Assembly (NCBI GenBank): GCA_038888615.1 | Contig: JAWAID010000002.1 | Coordinates: 461,594 to 525,593 of the forward strand | DNA length: 64,000 nucleotides | From: Candidatus Korarchaeum sp. | GTDB taxonomy: Archaea > Korarchaeota > Korarchaeia > Korarchaeales > Korarchaeaceae | Direction: 5' to 3' | Shown: positions 7,610 to 17,198 of the stretch, piece after piece | Numbering within the stretch: position 1 is the first letter of the stretch | Layout of the letters: each line of letters starts with the position of its first letter | Position numbers and translations under genes: made by a program | The notes under the pieces: model-generated | Databases searched by the model: none | Told to the model about the DNA's origin: nothing | What the model saw: only the letters and a program-made list of their open reading frames with translations

Positions 7610-10177
7610 ATGGGTGAGGTGATGAGGTACTCATCACTCCTCACCATCCTGCTAGCTCTCCAGGTAGCTCTTCCGTTGAGCGTTGCACTCGGATCACCGA
7701 GTGAAGGATACGCGGGCCTGGGCGCCCTCAGGAATGGAGGGAAGCTCCTGCTCTTCAAGCCGGGCCTACCGGGGGATCCGGTAGCTTTAATACCGCTGAA
7801 CGGTGGGAAAACGCTCCTAGTAGTCTCCTCCGACGGCACCATAACTTACATGGACTCCAACTCCGCCTTAAGGACGCTCAGCGTGTGCGCGGGGAGGCAG
7901 GTCAGGATCGCTCACGCCAGCACGCGGAGCGGGGGAGCTGCCTACGCCATATGCTACAGCAGGGAGAGGGGAGTGGCCTCCTTCGTCACAATAATGGATA
8001 GCGGGGGCTTCAAGTTCTTCGGGCTCGCGGAAGTCTCGAGGAGGGACTCCTCAGGAGGTTTCGTCTACTCGGAGTACAGGACGGACTTCCCGACGGTGAT
8101 GGAACCCCCCACCCCCTTGGTAGCTGATGTGGATGGGGATGGGTACGATGAGGCCCTGGTGTACCTGGATAAGCAGCTTCTCTACGTGGACTCACCCTTC
8201 GGGGAGCCCGAGGCCTACTCCATCTACGAAACTCCCTTAGGCTTCGCTTTCGGCGACTTAGACGGAGACGGTAGGAAGGAAGTGGTGATGGCCTCCCACT
8301 CCGGCATACTCCTCTGGAGGCGCGGGGAGCTCAGGACTTACTCCTCGCAGGCCTGCTCCTCAGCTCCCCTGCTAGCTGACTTCGACGGCGATGGCAAGCT
8401 CGAGGTGGCTTGCTACCGCGGCGACACGCTTCAGGTGATCAAGGGAAACTCGCTGTTACTGAGAGCTGAGGGAGGAGTCACTGAGCCGGTCGCAGCTGAC
8501 CTGAACGGTGATGGTAGGCCGGAGCTGATCTACGTAATGAGGGACGGGACCCTCGTCGCCAGGTCGATTGGCGGTGTGCTCTGGAGGGCCAAGGTGGAGG
8601 CCCCCTACAACAGGGTAGCCGTAGCTGATGTCGATGGGGACCTCAAGCCCGAGGTGGTAGCGGCCTGCGGTCAGTACCTCTACTGCTTCTCTTACGAGGG
8701 CAAGGAGGAGTGGAGGTTGAGCTTGAGGGAGCCCAACGGTTGGGTCTCAGGCGGCTCCTTGACCTTCCAGACTTACGTGAGGTTCGAGGCGAAGACGCCT
8801 CCCGTTCTGCTGGACTTCGATAAGGACGGCTTGCTTGAGGTCATCTTGGGCATAGGGGCCTACTTGGAGCAGGGAAGGGTGGCTCTGGTGGACGAGGTGG
8901 CCGGAGCGGGTGAACCCCCGAGGGTGGAGGTGCTCCAGCCCTCCAACTACACGAAGGTCGGTAGGTACTTCAACTTGAGCTTCAGGGTGATGGATGACCT
9001 CTCGAGCGTGCTCAAGGCCAAGGTGAGCGTTTACTCAAACGGATGGGTTGAGATCTGGAGCAGTGAGGTCAAGTCAGGCGATACCGTGAGGAAAGAATTA
9101 CCCTCATCCGAGAGCGTGATGATAGAGGCTTCGGACGGTCTCCTAACATCCAAAGTGATCCTGAAGCTCAGGGTGGATACTGAACCTCCTAAGATGTTGA
9201 TAGAGCCGAGGAACATGTCCAAGATAGGGCCTGGGACGAACATAACGGTGAGGATAGTGGCGCCGATAGAAGAGTACGCCTTCCTCACGGTGCTTCACGG
9301 AACGGGAGGCCAGTGGTCCAGGATCCTCGAGAGGAGGGTCTGGAAGACCTCCCTGGTGAGCATAGACGTCACCCCGATAGTGAAGCTGGTGAGCGGTTAC
9401 CACTGCTTCAAGTTCGTCCTCAAGGATAGGTACGGCAACACGGAGGAGGTGATGATGCGGTACTCCGTGAGCAAGTCCGCCGAAATTAATCCCTCCAAGG
9501 AGGGAAAGTTATCCTTAAGAGTGCCAAACGGAGCTGTCTCAGGGGTTGCTAAGATCTCCTGGTCTCTGGAGAACGTGGACAGGGCTTCCCTCTACTACGG
9601 AAGCGGTGCTGAGTGGAACCTGATCAGGGAGGTGGAGGGTAACGGGAGCATCGAGTGGGACGTCTCATCTCTCCCCGATGGCGATTACTCACTTAAGCTC
9701 GAGTCAGGGGAGCTAAGGGCCCTGGCGCACCTTAGGGTGGACAACACACCGCCTGAGATAGAGGTGAGGGTGGATAGGGAGGTCCTGAGGGTGGGTGATG
9801 TGGCTACCGTGAGGGTGAGCGGGGAGTTCGAGAGGCTTTACTGGGATCTGGACGGTGACGGTCGCTTCGAGACCCTCGGGCCTCCCGAGGCGAGGATAGA
9901 GGCGAGGGAACCGGGGTTCATCAGGCTAGGCGTGATGGCCGTGGATGAGGCGAACAACACGGTTAAGCGCGAGATCTCGCTCAAGGTCGAGGAGAGGTTA
10001 GAGGTCCAGCGGGAGGCGGAGATCAACGAAGCAGATCCCGGGCCGAGCGGCCCCTTGGACCTCGGAGCCCTGGTTAGACCGGAGCTGGTGCTGCCCGTGA
10101 CGGGCATCTTAGCTGCGGCGATCCTTAAAAGCGGGAGGAGGGGAGGGAGGAAGAGGAGGTCGAACCCTTGGAGGTGA
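7610..10177 (+). CDS. Secreted FG-GAP/VCBS-repeat surface protein with C-terminal anchor
   Basis: An 855-residue exported protein. An N-terminal hydrophobic signal (LLTILLALQVALPLSVALG) is followed by six calcium-binding FG-GAP motifs, for example DVDGDGYDEALVY, DLDGDGRKEVVMA, DFDGDGKLEVACY and DLNGDGRPELIYV, forming an integrin-like beta propeller. The second half looks like Ig/PKD-type beta domains, one with DLDGDGRFETLG. A transmembrane segment near residues 825-842 and a basic tail anchor it to the membrane. It is probably a cell-surface adhesion or sensing protein. The start may be ATG 7622 rather than 7610. It overlaps the next gene by 10 nt. Confidence 0.85.
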   Translation: MGEVMRYSSLLTILLALQVALPLSVALGSPSEGYAGLGALRNGGKLLLFKPGLPGDPVALIPLNGGKTLLVVSSDGTITYMDSNSALRTLSVCAGRQVRIAHASTRSGGAAYAICYSRERGVASFVTIMDSGGFKFFGLAEVSRRDSSGGFVYSEYRTDFPTVMEPPTPLVADVDGDGYDEALVYLDKQLLYVDSPFGEPEAYSIYETPLGFAFGDLDGDGRKEVVMASHSGILLWRRGELRTYSSQACSSAPLLADFDGDGKLEVACYRGDTLQVIKGNSLLLRAEGGVTEPVAADLNGDGRPELIYVMRDGTLVARSIGGVLWRAKVEAPYNRVAVADVDGDLKPEVVAACGQYLYCFSYEGKEEWRLSLREPNGWVSGGSLTFQTYVRFEAKTPPVLLDFDKDGLLEVILGIGAYLEQGRVALVDEVAGAGEPPRVEVLQPSNYTKVGRYFNLSFRVMDDLSSVLKAKVSVYSNGWVEIWSSEVKSGDTVRKELPSSESVMIEASDGLLTSKVILKLRVDTEPPKMLIEPRNMSKIGPGTNITVRIVAPIEEYAFLTVLHGTGGQWSRILERRVWKTSLVSIDVTPIVKLVSGYHCFKFVLKDRYGNTEEVMMRYSVSKSAEINPSKEGKLSLRVPNGAVSGVAKISWSLENVDRASLYYGSGAEWNLIREVEGNGSIEWDVSSLPDGDYSLKLESGELRALAHLRVDNTPPEIEVRVDREVLRVGDVATVRVSGEFERLYWDLDGDGRFETLGPPEARIEAREPGFIRLGVMAVDEANNTVKREISLKVEERLEVQREAEINEADPGPSGPLDLGALVRPELVLPVTGILAAAILKSGRRGGRKRRSNPWR

Positions 10178-10824
10178 GTGATGAGGCTGAGGAGCTGGGG
10201 ATATTCGTGGCTTATGGGATCCTGAGGGAGGTGAGGATCTCAAGGAGCTCAGATGTCTTGGAGAGGTCTGCTGGGGAAGTGAGGAAGCTGTACGACCTCG
10301 AGAAGCTCAAGGACCACCCTGTAGCTAGGGCTTACAGGGACTTCTACTGGAGGATAGGCATAGATCCGACGAAGGTCAGGCCGAGCGGCGAGGCCCTGGT
10401 GAGGAGGATCCTGAGGGGGGAGAGGATACCCTCGATAAACAGCGTGGTCGACTCGGGCAACGCCGCTAGCGCTCTGACGCTCATACCGATAGGGCTCTAC
10501 GATCTGAGTAGGGTAGTCGGGAAGCTGGAGTTGAGGTTAGCGAGGCCTGGGGAAGTATTTTATCCAATAGGAGGAAGCGAGAGGAAACTGAAGGGAGGGG
10601 AACCGGTACTAGCTGATGAGATAGGGCCTATCTTCCTCTACCCACACAGGGATAGCGAGAGGACAAAGGTGAGGGAGGATACCGATGAGGTCCTCGTGGT
10701 GGCAGCCGGGGTTCCGGGTGTGGAGAGGTCCGACGTGAGGAGGGCCCTCAACCTAGCCTTGGAGCTCATAAGGGAGACCTCGGGTGGTGAGCTGATTCAC
10801 TCAGGAACAGCGCCGACCCGATAG
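10168..10824 (+). CDS. B3/4-domain protein (PheRS beta-like)
   Basis: A 218-residue stand-alone B3/4 domain, the module used by phenylalanyl-tRNA synthetase beta for editing (COG3382 class). Family-like segments are HPVARAYRDFYWRIGIDPTK, RPSGEALVRRIL, IPSINSVVDSGN and a C-terminal DEVLVVAAGVPGV. Free-standing members are proposed to clear mis-charged tRNA or bind amino acids, which is unproven here. A TTG start with GGAGGT 8 nt upstream places it overlapping the surface-protein gene, so the two are probably co-transcribed. Confidence 0.85.
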   Translation: MEVSDEAEELGIFVAYGILREVRISRSSDVLERSAGEVRKLYDLEKLKDHPVARAYRDFYWRIGIDPTKVRPSGEALVRRILRGERIPSINSVVDSGNAASALTLIPIGLYDLSRVVGKLELRLARPGEVFYPIGGSERKLKGGEPVLADEIGPIFLYPHRDSERTKVREDTDEVLVVAAGVPGVERSDVRRALNLALELIRETSGGELIHSGTAPTR

Positions 10825-11071
10825 CCTCTAATGAAATACCCATTTATCTAGCTTTATGTAATAACTCTCCTCCTTAAACTACTAAGTGTATCGCTACGCT
10901 TAAGCGTTCGGGAGCGGGAATGCGCATCTTCATCGCTCTCCTGTTAGTCGATGGGGTGCCCTCGGTAACATAGCCCACCCTCCGGCCCTGGAATCTCGGA
11001 GGCCTCCAGCAGCGCCTTCGCGCTAGGGCACCATCTCAGCGATCGTCCTGATGGTTGAAGCCGAAGGACAG
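10825..11071. other. Intergenic space, no gene seen
   Basis: A 247-base gap between convergent genes. A few short open frames have no recognisable content. Confidence 0.4.
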
Positions 11072-11866
11072 CTAGAGGGCGTAGTAGATGGGGAGCGAGA
11101 GGCAAGTAGCTCCACCATCGCATTTCCAGAACTCGCTCAGGTCCACACTCAGCGGCTTGAATCCCTCCCTCCTGAGCTTCTCCTCCGTCCTCTCAAATCC
11201 GCTGGGCATGAGGACCCTCCTATCACCTAAGTAAAGCATATTAGAAGCGTATACTTCCTCATCAGGTACATAAATTATCCTGAAACCTCGGAAGGGTGAT
11301 GGATCAACTAAACTAGGGCTTAAGGCGACTGTCCCGCCTCCTAGGTAACTCACCCCTGAGAGCAGGTGGAAGGTCCTGGTGATCCGGACCCTCACTACCC
11401 TCAAGCCGAACATCGCCTCGAAGCTCTTGGCACCCAGCTCGTTGGTCCTGGACGAGAGCCCTACGAAGGCAACTCCCTCGCTGGTTATCAGGACATCTCC
11501 TCCCTCCAAGCTTCCGGGAGGGTCAACTCTCCCTACGCTAAACCCTCTAGCCTCTAGGAACCTCCCAACCGACTCCTCCTCGCCCCTCCTGCTCCCCTCC
11601 CCGAAGCTGGCTAGGAGGGCCCTCCCCGAGTGGCCCACTAGGGCGGTGTCCTGTATGAAGACACTATCCGGGTAGCTGTGGAGGGGCTCTAACTCTATGA
11701 CCTCAATCCCGCTCTCCCTCAGGGTGCTGACATAGTCCCTCCACTGTTTCCTAGCCAAGCTCAAGTCCAAGCTTTTCTTCAAAGGATTAGTGGAGACGCA
11801 GTGAGCGTAGCTATCGGGGAGTCCTCGGACGATGAGGGCACTGAAGGTAACATCTGACGGCATCAC
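11072..11866 (-). CDS. DDAH/arginine-deiminase-like amidinohydrolase
   Basis: A 264-residue member of the guanidino-group-modifying superfamily, closest in size and motifs to dimethylarginine dimethylaminohydrolase. Seen are PDSVFIQDTALV, LEGGDVLI, TFHLLSGVSYLGGG with the catalytic His, and DGGATCLSLP with the nucleophilic Cys near the C terminus. It would hydrolyse or transfer a guanidino group of arginine or a methylated arginine, giving citrulline-type products. No arginine-pathway gene is adjacent, so the natural substrate is open. Confidence 0.85.
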   Translation of the reverse strand: MMPSDVTFSALIVRGLPDSYAHCVSTNPLKKSLDLSLARKQWRDYVSTLRESGIEVIELEPLHSYPDSVFIQDTALVGHSGRALLASFGEGSRRGEEESVGRFLEARGFSVGRVDPPGSLEGGDVLITSEGVAFVGLSSRTNELGAKSFEAMFGLRVVRVRITRTFHLLSGVSYLGGGTVALSPSLVDPSPFRGFRIIYVPDEEVYASNMLYLGDRRVLMPSGFERTEEKLRREGFKPLSVDLSEFWKCDGGATCLSLPIYYAL

Positions 11867-12055
11867 CTAGACTTCGGGATTTCCTATATAACTCCAACGT
11901 TTCCCTAAAGGATGAAGCGCTCACGGGATTCTGGGCGCGGAACATAGAGCGGGGCATCTAGCTGAGGGTAAGCTATTTTTCCGTATATGCTCTGAAAGGG
12001 TATTATGATGGAAACCTTTTTATTTTAAATCCAAATATTACTGATCCAGCTGAGC

Positions 12056-12982
12056 TTGGTCGCTCTACCGTCGGTTACCATCGCGATCGCATCCCCTACC
12101 TGCGTCGAAGCGGGTTACGCATCTTACAGGGAACAGATGAAACCGGGTGAGTCCGGCTACTTAGCCTACGTTTACGTAAGGAACACGTGTTCTCAACCCA
12201 TCAATCTGATCTTGAAGCTCATCACGGTCGATCGGGAACCCAGTAATGATGTGGAGGTGCCCGTCTACCTGGACCCCGGTAGGGAAAAGACCCAGGGTCT
12301 CAGGATGTTCGTCCCACTTGATTACGAGGATAAAGAACTGGTCTTCTACGTGGAAGTGTATCAGAACCTGGGGAACGCTTACGTGCCCGTGCTGACCCTC
12401 CCGAAGCTCAGGACGATGGTCTTCTCGGACTTCAGTATAGTGGTGTAATCTTACAATACGGCCGCGAGCGCAGGGAGCAAGATCCTAGTAGGCATTAGGG
12501 CATCTACTGAGGCTGCGAACTCGCTATAAGATGCCGTTGCCTCTCTGATCTCGGGTGGGAGGACCAAGATTCAGGTGGTCAAGATGAACCTCTACCCTAA
12601 TAGGGAGACCAAGTTCTACGTAGACGTCCCCAAAGACATGAGACCCGGAGAATACAAGCTCCACTTCGAGATCTACAAGAGGAAGTATAAGCTTGCGGAG
12701 AGCAATCTCTTAGTTGATCCGGTGGTAAAGATACTCCCAGCGGTAACGGTTACCCGAACGGAGGTCTCGACAACGCCAACTACCTCAGTCATAACCACAT
12801 CAGAGGTGGGTCACACGATCGAAGTGACTCGGGAGAGTACCACGAGTCCTCAAGCTACGGTTAGCTCGGAGGCACCTACGCCTGGGGAAAAGATGCTCCT
12901 GATAGCTATAGCCCTCATGATCTTAGCTTTAGCGGTCTTAGCAGTTTCGGTGATACTTCTACTCAGAAGAAGGGCCGCATGA
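12056..12982 (+). pseudogene. Surface protein interrupted by two in-frame TAA codons
   Basis: Two open parts (12056-12448 and 12575-12982) share one frame. The DNA between them translates smoothly apart from TAA at 12446-12448 and TAA at 12527-12529 (SYNTAASAGSKILVG and ASTEAANSL flank them). The whole would be about 308 residues: a beta-rich N-terminal domain starting near a hydrophobic leader, a second beta domain, a Thr/Ser-rich stalk, and a C-terminal transmembrane helix (LLIAIALMILALAVLAV) with RRR. It is an archaeal cell-surface protein in an early stage of decay, since no frame has been lost. A TATA-like run at 12017-12030 precedes the TTG start. Confidence 0.7.
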
Positions 12983-13719
12983 GCCATAGCTGGAGTGTGC
13001 ATCTAGGAGAGCTTACTGGGGTTCAACAGCACTCCTGAGACTCCTCTTTAGGATCTCTAGGATTAGAGAATATAGAGGGATTGTCCTAAGGAGGCCTAAA
13101 AAATAACTCTTTCTCAATACATTTCATAACATATAGAGTGAGCCCCAGATTTCAAGCAGCCGTGAATCGGGATGACCGATGGTATGCTCTTGATTCCCTT
13201 CAGCGTCAGCGCTGCAAAAGAGTAAATAGGATCTCAATCAGATGAGTTATGACATAGAGGTAAAGTACCACAGCCCAAACGGAGCCCACTATCAGGACTT
13301 ACAGGTTGAGTGGCCCCTAAACACTCCTCACCCATAGCTAGGAGCGAGCTATGATGAGGGCGACGGGTTATATATAAACGTTGATCAGTGGGAGCCTGGT
13401 CCCCGTGATCAGGCTATCGTTACACCATGGGATCCAGGAAGCCATCTATGTCGGCTAGATTCAAAAGAGAAGCCATCAGGACCATCGCTCAGCAAAGCTA
13501 TGATACTAGCGGCAATAGCGATAATGGCGGGTAGCCGTAGCCCTCCTCGCCATCTCGATAATGCCCCTGCGCAGGAGAGTATATCCCTCCTGAGTCCTGA
13601 GCTCCGGTCGTACTCAGCTCCTCTCTAACCGTTCATCAGGATCACGTAGCCAGATCCCCTTCTGACCTAGCGTTAACTTCCAACGATAGGTCTTCCCTCC
13701 TCCTATCATGGGAGGGCTT
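12983..13719. other. Decayed region with surface-protein scraps
   Basis: No intact gene. Around 13244-13325 a frame reads MSYDIEVKYHSPNGAHYQD and stops; near 13500-13560 there is a hydrophobic stretch followed by Arg codons, like the membrane anchor of a small surface protein with frameshifts. This is weak evidence, given only as a reading. Confidence 0.3.
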
Positions 13720-14735
13720 TCAGGGCGAACGGATGAAGCCCCCACATCTCTCTTTGAGGAGGTTTTTAACGGCCATTACATCCCTATCCTCCGATCCACA
13801 TCTAGGACACCTCATAATCCTATGCCCATTCGGACTTAACCTAGCCCACATATCGGGCAAATCGAGGTGCTTCGAGCATTAACATAAACCACATTCGAGC
13901 CCGCAGTTCAGCCTTATACTCGATTATGAATTGAATTTTCCTAAAACTACACCTATTCAGCCTTCCATTGATCTCCTTAGACCTTCTGTTTTTATCTAAT
14001 GTTCCTTAGGTCTTCCAGAATTATCGTTGAGCAACTTTGTTCCTTAGCCTCTTTTATGATCTCATTGGCGAGGTTGTGGTACATTACCTCGATTCTCCTC
14101 TGCTCTATGCCCTTACATTCTGTATCAGTGGCTTTTCATACGATCTGGGTTTAGATCGAAGCCGTCTCCGTTTGAGAAATAGGCTGTCCTAATGGGCCTC
14201 TCCATGGTTGTTTTCTTAACCATTCTTTCCTTTGAGCCGAAGGTAAGATTGTTCTCATCGATGTCTGTTGCCATGGTTTTACCATTCGGCTCAGCTGTAC
14301 GGACAGCTTTACCGAGACCATTCAAATAATAATCATTGCCCCTCTTAACCAACCATGCCCTCCAACCTTCATCAATTTGAACTTCTCAGGGCATGTTCCA
14401 CGCGATAGCTTGAACTTCATTCTCCATTGCCATCGAAGCTTCCTACTTCTCCAGATCCATGCTGATAGATGATCATCGGGCATTATCGCATCCTTTTTGA
14501 AGAACGGTTTGTCCGCCCTTGTTTACCCTCTCTTCTTGAGTTTTCTAAAGCTTCTGTAAACTGCACATGCCATTTGACATGCGGTATAAACGTAATGAGG
14601 TCAGGTTCTTAAATCATGATACTTCTCAGACTTCAACCGATAGAAGCTGGTTACTCCCCTAGCATGAGCGCAATCCAAGAGCTCTTGTAAGATCCGCCTG
14701 TAGACCTGGAATAGAGAGTCCGGTATCGAACCGTC
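13720..14735 (-). pseudogene. tnpB: TnpB (IS200/IS605 OrfB) transposon nuclease, multiply broken
   Basis: Pieces in different frames on the minus strand together spell a TnpB. N-terminal scraps read LFQVYRRILQELLDCAHARG and FYRLKSEKYHDLR. The RuvC-I part reads ATDIDENNLTFGS, the RuvC-II part YHNLANEIIKEAKEQ and IILEDLRN, and the zinc-finger/RuvC-III end reads MRCPRCGSEDRDVMAVKNLL with a stop at 13720-13722. Several stops and shifts separate them, so it is dead. It is a different TnpB lineage from the element at 21.6-22.9 kb. Confidence 0.8.
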
Positions 14736-14780
14736 AAGCTTGAAGCTTCAGTGTAGAGGGTAGGATGCGGGAAACGTAAT

Positions 14781-14815
14781 AAAATTTATCTCTATTCCGA
14801 GGTCACTGTTGGAGG
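14781..14815 (+). repeat. Upstream motif shared with 19698-19733
   Basis: An AT-rich TATA-like part followed by CTATTCCGAGGTCACTGTT. Nearly the same series (CTATTCCGAAGGCGCTGTT) lies before the broken PaREP1 gene at 19.8 kb. It is either a shared promoter/operator or a footprint of cassette duplication. Confidence 0.4.
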
Positions 14816-14830
14816 CTAAGCGTTAATGGG

Positions 14831-15265
14831 GTGAACGAAGTGAGCGGTGAATTCACCAATAAGCTCAGAAGGAGGGCGAGTGTTTTCATGAAGGTAGCTG
14901 AGAGGCTTCTTGAGGAAAGGGAGTACGATTTGGCCTGCTTTAATGCTGACCAAGCAGCACAGCTCTACGCGAAGTCCTCTATCCTCAGGCTCTTCGGGGA
15001 GTTTCCAAGGATACATGGGGTTAGAGAGCTCCTAGGATATCTCGCTACAAGGCTTCATGAGGCTGGTTATACCGAAAAAGCGTCCTTACTAAGGGAGTTC
15101 ATTCACGAAAACCGCTATGCCCTCTCAGTCCTGGAGGATGCTTACATTGGAGCCAGATACGGGCCGAGGTCCTTCGGCGAGGATGATGCCAAGATCTCCA
15201 TAGGGACGGTATCCAAGCTCGTCAAGTTGCTGGAGGGGATAGAGAGTGATGCCTGGATGGTCTAA
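14831..15265 (+). CDS. HEPN-domain protein
   Basis: A 144-residue all-helical protein of the PF05168 type. The YDLACFNADQAAQLYAK helix and HGVRELLGYL are the usual core, and the C-terminal LEDAYIGARYGPRSFGEDDA matches the family tail. No Rx4-6H RNase motif is present, so RNase activity should not be assumed. It starts at GTG and overlaps the downstream MNT gene by about 17 nt, forming a translationally coupled HEPN-MNT pair, a layout linked to toxin-antitoxin or abortive defence modules. Confidence 0.85.
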   Translation: MNEVSGEFTNKLRRRASVFMKVAERLLEEREYDLACFNADQAAQLYAKSSILRLFGEFPRIHGVRELLGYLATRLHEAGYTEKASLLREFIHENRYALSVLEDAYIGARYGPRSFGEDDAKISIGTVSKLVKLLEGIESDAWMV

Positions 15266-15590
15266 ATATGCTGGGCGAAGAATAGATCACTTGAAGAGGT
15301 GGAAGCAATACGTTAAGCTCCTCTACGAGGTAGCGAGAGGTTTAAGCTCAGAGGTATACGTCATCGGAGGAGCTGCGGAGGATAGGCTCACTGTTCTCAG
15401 CGATATAGATTTGGTCATCGTGGTGGAGGAAGCCCTTCCAGATAGCGAGCGCAGGCGCATCAAGGCGGACATCCTGTGGGCGGCTGTGGAACGCGGCCTC
15501 CCTCTCGACTATCCGGTCGAGATCCATATCTTGAGCAGAGAGGAGTTTGAGACATACCTCAGGCATGGGACCGCTATCAGGGTAGTATAG
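15249..15590 (+). CDS. MNT-type minimal nucleotidyltransferase
   Basis: A 113-residue protein with VIGGAAEDRLTVLSDIDLVI, the GG/GS...DxD catalytic signature, and PVEIHIL carrying the third acidic residue. The active site appears complete. MNT partners of HEPN proteins transfer nucleotides to their partner and neutralise it in the studied MntA-HepT case; whether that holds for this HEPN class is unknown. It overlaps the HEPN gene. Confidence 0.85.
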   Translation: MPGWSKYAGRRIDHLKRWKQYVKLLYEVARGLSSEVYVIGGAAEDRLTVLSDIDLVIVVEEALPDSERRRIKADILWAAVERGLPLDYPVEIHILSREEFETYLRHGTAIRVV

Positions 15591-15752
15591 CCCTCCATCC
15601 CCATGATGTTCTTCGAAAGGAGCTTTGCCTTCCGATCTGCTTGAGAGCTTACGATGAAGCATGCTAAAGGCAGTTCACATGACGCGCTCAGAGCAAGCGG
15701 GCTCGGGGAAAGGTAACTCTTTTTACCTCATTCAAAAAGGCTTAAGAACAAG

Positions 15753-15873
15753 CTAAAGTTCCCTCAAGCTATTCTTCACGTGGAAGTCATCCCTTAGAAA
15801 AATTCCTACGCTCAGCGCCTCCACAGCCAGCGGGTTCCTCTTGCTTACTAATCTGAGGAGCTCATCGGATGTG
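15753..15873 (-). pseudogene. C-terminal scrap of an MNT protein
   Basis: Minus-strand reading gives LLRLVSKRNPLAVEALSVG and IFLRDDFHVKNSLREL followed by TAG at 15753-15755. This matches the end of long MNT proteins, where the tail sits next to an induced-helix region. It joins the HEPN frame above in another frame near 15870, as if the middle (HEPN end plus MNT start) had been deleted. Confidence 0.5.
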
Positions 15874-16234
15874 ACCATGCGCTAGGATACCCTGTTGGCA
15901 CGTAGTACTTATCCAGGGTCTTGGCGTACTGCATGAGCTCGCTGGGAGCTGGGATCTCATCCTCAACGCTCGTCAGCAGTTTCGTTACATCATGACCGTA
16001 TGCTGGTAGGCCCATGTCGTGCCATATCGCCTTAACGGCTAGCTCAGCCGCCTGCTGGGCCTTAAAGCAGGTCCAGTTGTAGTCTCCTCTACTCAAATCA
16101 CCGCGAGCAGATTCTAAGGACCTCTTGGCGGAGCCCAACCACCTCAAGTACTCGTTCTCATCGAGCATCCCCCAACCATCGGGAACCGAATATACCTTCG
16201 ACCTAGCCTGTAAGGGAAGTGGGTCGCTTATCAC
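15848..16234 (-). CDS. HEPN-domain protein, C-terminally damaged
   Basis: A 128-residue HEPN protein of the MNT-associated class: LGSAKRSLESARGDLSRGDY, NWTCFKAQQAAELAVKAI, GHDVTKLL and LDKYYVPTGYPSAW are typical. After PSAW the usual final helix is missing and the frame runs into SHPMSSSD and a stop. It may still fold, or may be a remnant of a HEPN-MNT pair reduced by deletion. A more likely start is Met-23 (16168), since residues before it look unlike the family. Confidence 0.65.
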   Translation of the reverse strand: MISDPLPLQARSKVYSVPDGWGMLDENEYLRWLGSAKRSLESARGDLSRGDYNWTCFKAQQAAELAVKAIWHDMGLPAYGHDVTKLLTSVEDEIPAPSELMQYAKTLDKYYVPTGYPSAWSHPMSSSD

Positions 16235-16322
16235 CGTGATTCCTGAGAAGGCTCCTCCTGGAGGACTTAGATAAATCGTCCTCAGATAACAGCGGAAGCT
16301 CTAAGGGGTTAAATAAGAGCTC

Positions 16323-17198
16323 TTAGGAGGCTCTTCGGGACGATCTCCTGAGCAACGCCGTTACAACGATCGCTGAAATGGTGAGGGAGGATATCCCCAG
16401 AAGGCCCATACCACCGTACAACTCGTTCTCAACACCCCTCATCTTAGTGGAGTACACCGTGAGCCCCCAGAGAGCGTTCAAGCAGCCGTGCAGCGAGACA
16501 GCTGGCAGTATGCTCTCGGATTCCCTAACCAGCTTCAGCATAGGGGCTGAGAGTGTTATGCAGAAGAGCATGAAGAGAGGTACTCCCGAGGTCCTCAGCA
16601 CGGGATAGTTGTGGCCCATCAGTGCTATGGCGGTGGAGTGCCATAGGCCCCAGATGGAGCCTATCGTCAGGACGTTCCTCAGGTTGAACTCCCAACCTAG
16701 GAGCCTGAAAAGGTAGCCCCTCCACCCTATCTCCTCTCCTAGAGCGAAGAGAGAGTTTATAGTAAGGGCTATCGGATAAGAGGATAGGATGTTCAAAATA
16801 AGGAGGGTTCTAGCGAATTCCTTCGTTATGACTCCCCCACTGCTCTTCACAATCAGGTCTAAAAAGCTGTCCAAATCAACCAAGCTCAGGAAGAAAGCTA
16901 GCAGAAAGAAGAATCCGACCGCTGAGTAAACCACGAGGGGCGAAAGGGAGAAGTACTTCATCGACTTCCTTCCCAAGTTCAGGTAGCTGATCATGGATTG
17001 CTTAACACTCTCTCCAGCTAGGAGTAATGAGATCACCGCTCCTAGGGCTGGGGTGTACATCCTAGCTAGTCCCCAGAGAATGGCGTATAGCTGAGCCTCT
17101 ATCTGACTCATCCGCTGGTAATGAAGGTAGAAGATGAGGTCCAAAAGGGAGGCGAGTCCGAAGGATGTGACGAGGAATGAGATTAGCTCTCTTTTCAT
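16323..17198 (-). CDS. CPBP-family intramembrane metalloprotease (CAAX/Abi)
   Basis: A 291-residue integral membrane protein with about seven hydrophobic segments. The catalytic motifs are visible: GEEIGWRGYLF (EExxxR), SIWGLWHSTA (second-motif His) and SLHGCLNALWG (third-motif His/Asn). This family cleaves prenylated proteins or other membrane substrates and in bacteria often protects against self-made peptides. The gene stands alone in the HEPN-rich graveyard. The open frame is intact. Confidence 0.85.
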   Translation of the reverse strand: MKRELISFLVTSFGLASLLDLIFYLHYQRMSQIEAQLYAILWGLARMYTPALGAVISLLLAGESVKQSMISYLNLGRKSMKYFSLSPLVVYSAVGFFFLLAFFLSLVDLDSFLDLIVKSSGGVITKEFARTLLILNILSSYPIALTINSLFALGEEIGWRGYLFRLLGWEFNLRNVLTIGSIWGLWHSTAIALMGHNYPVLRTSGVPLFMLFCITLSAPMLKLVRESESILPAVSLHGCLNALWGLTVYSTKMRGVENELYGGMGLLGISSLTISAIVVTALLRRSSRRAS

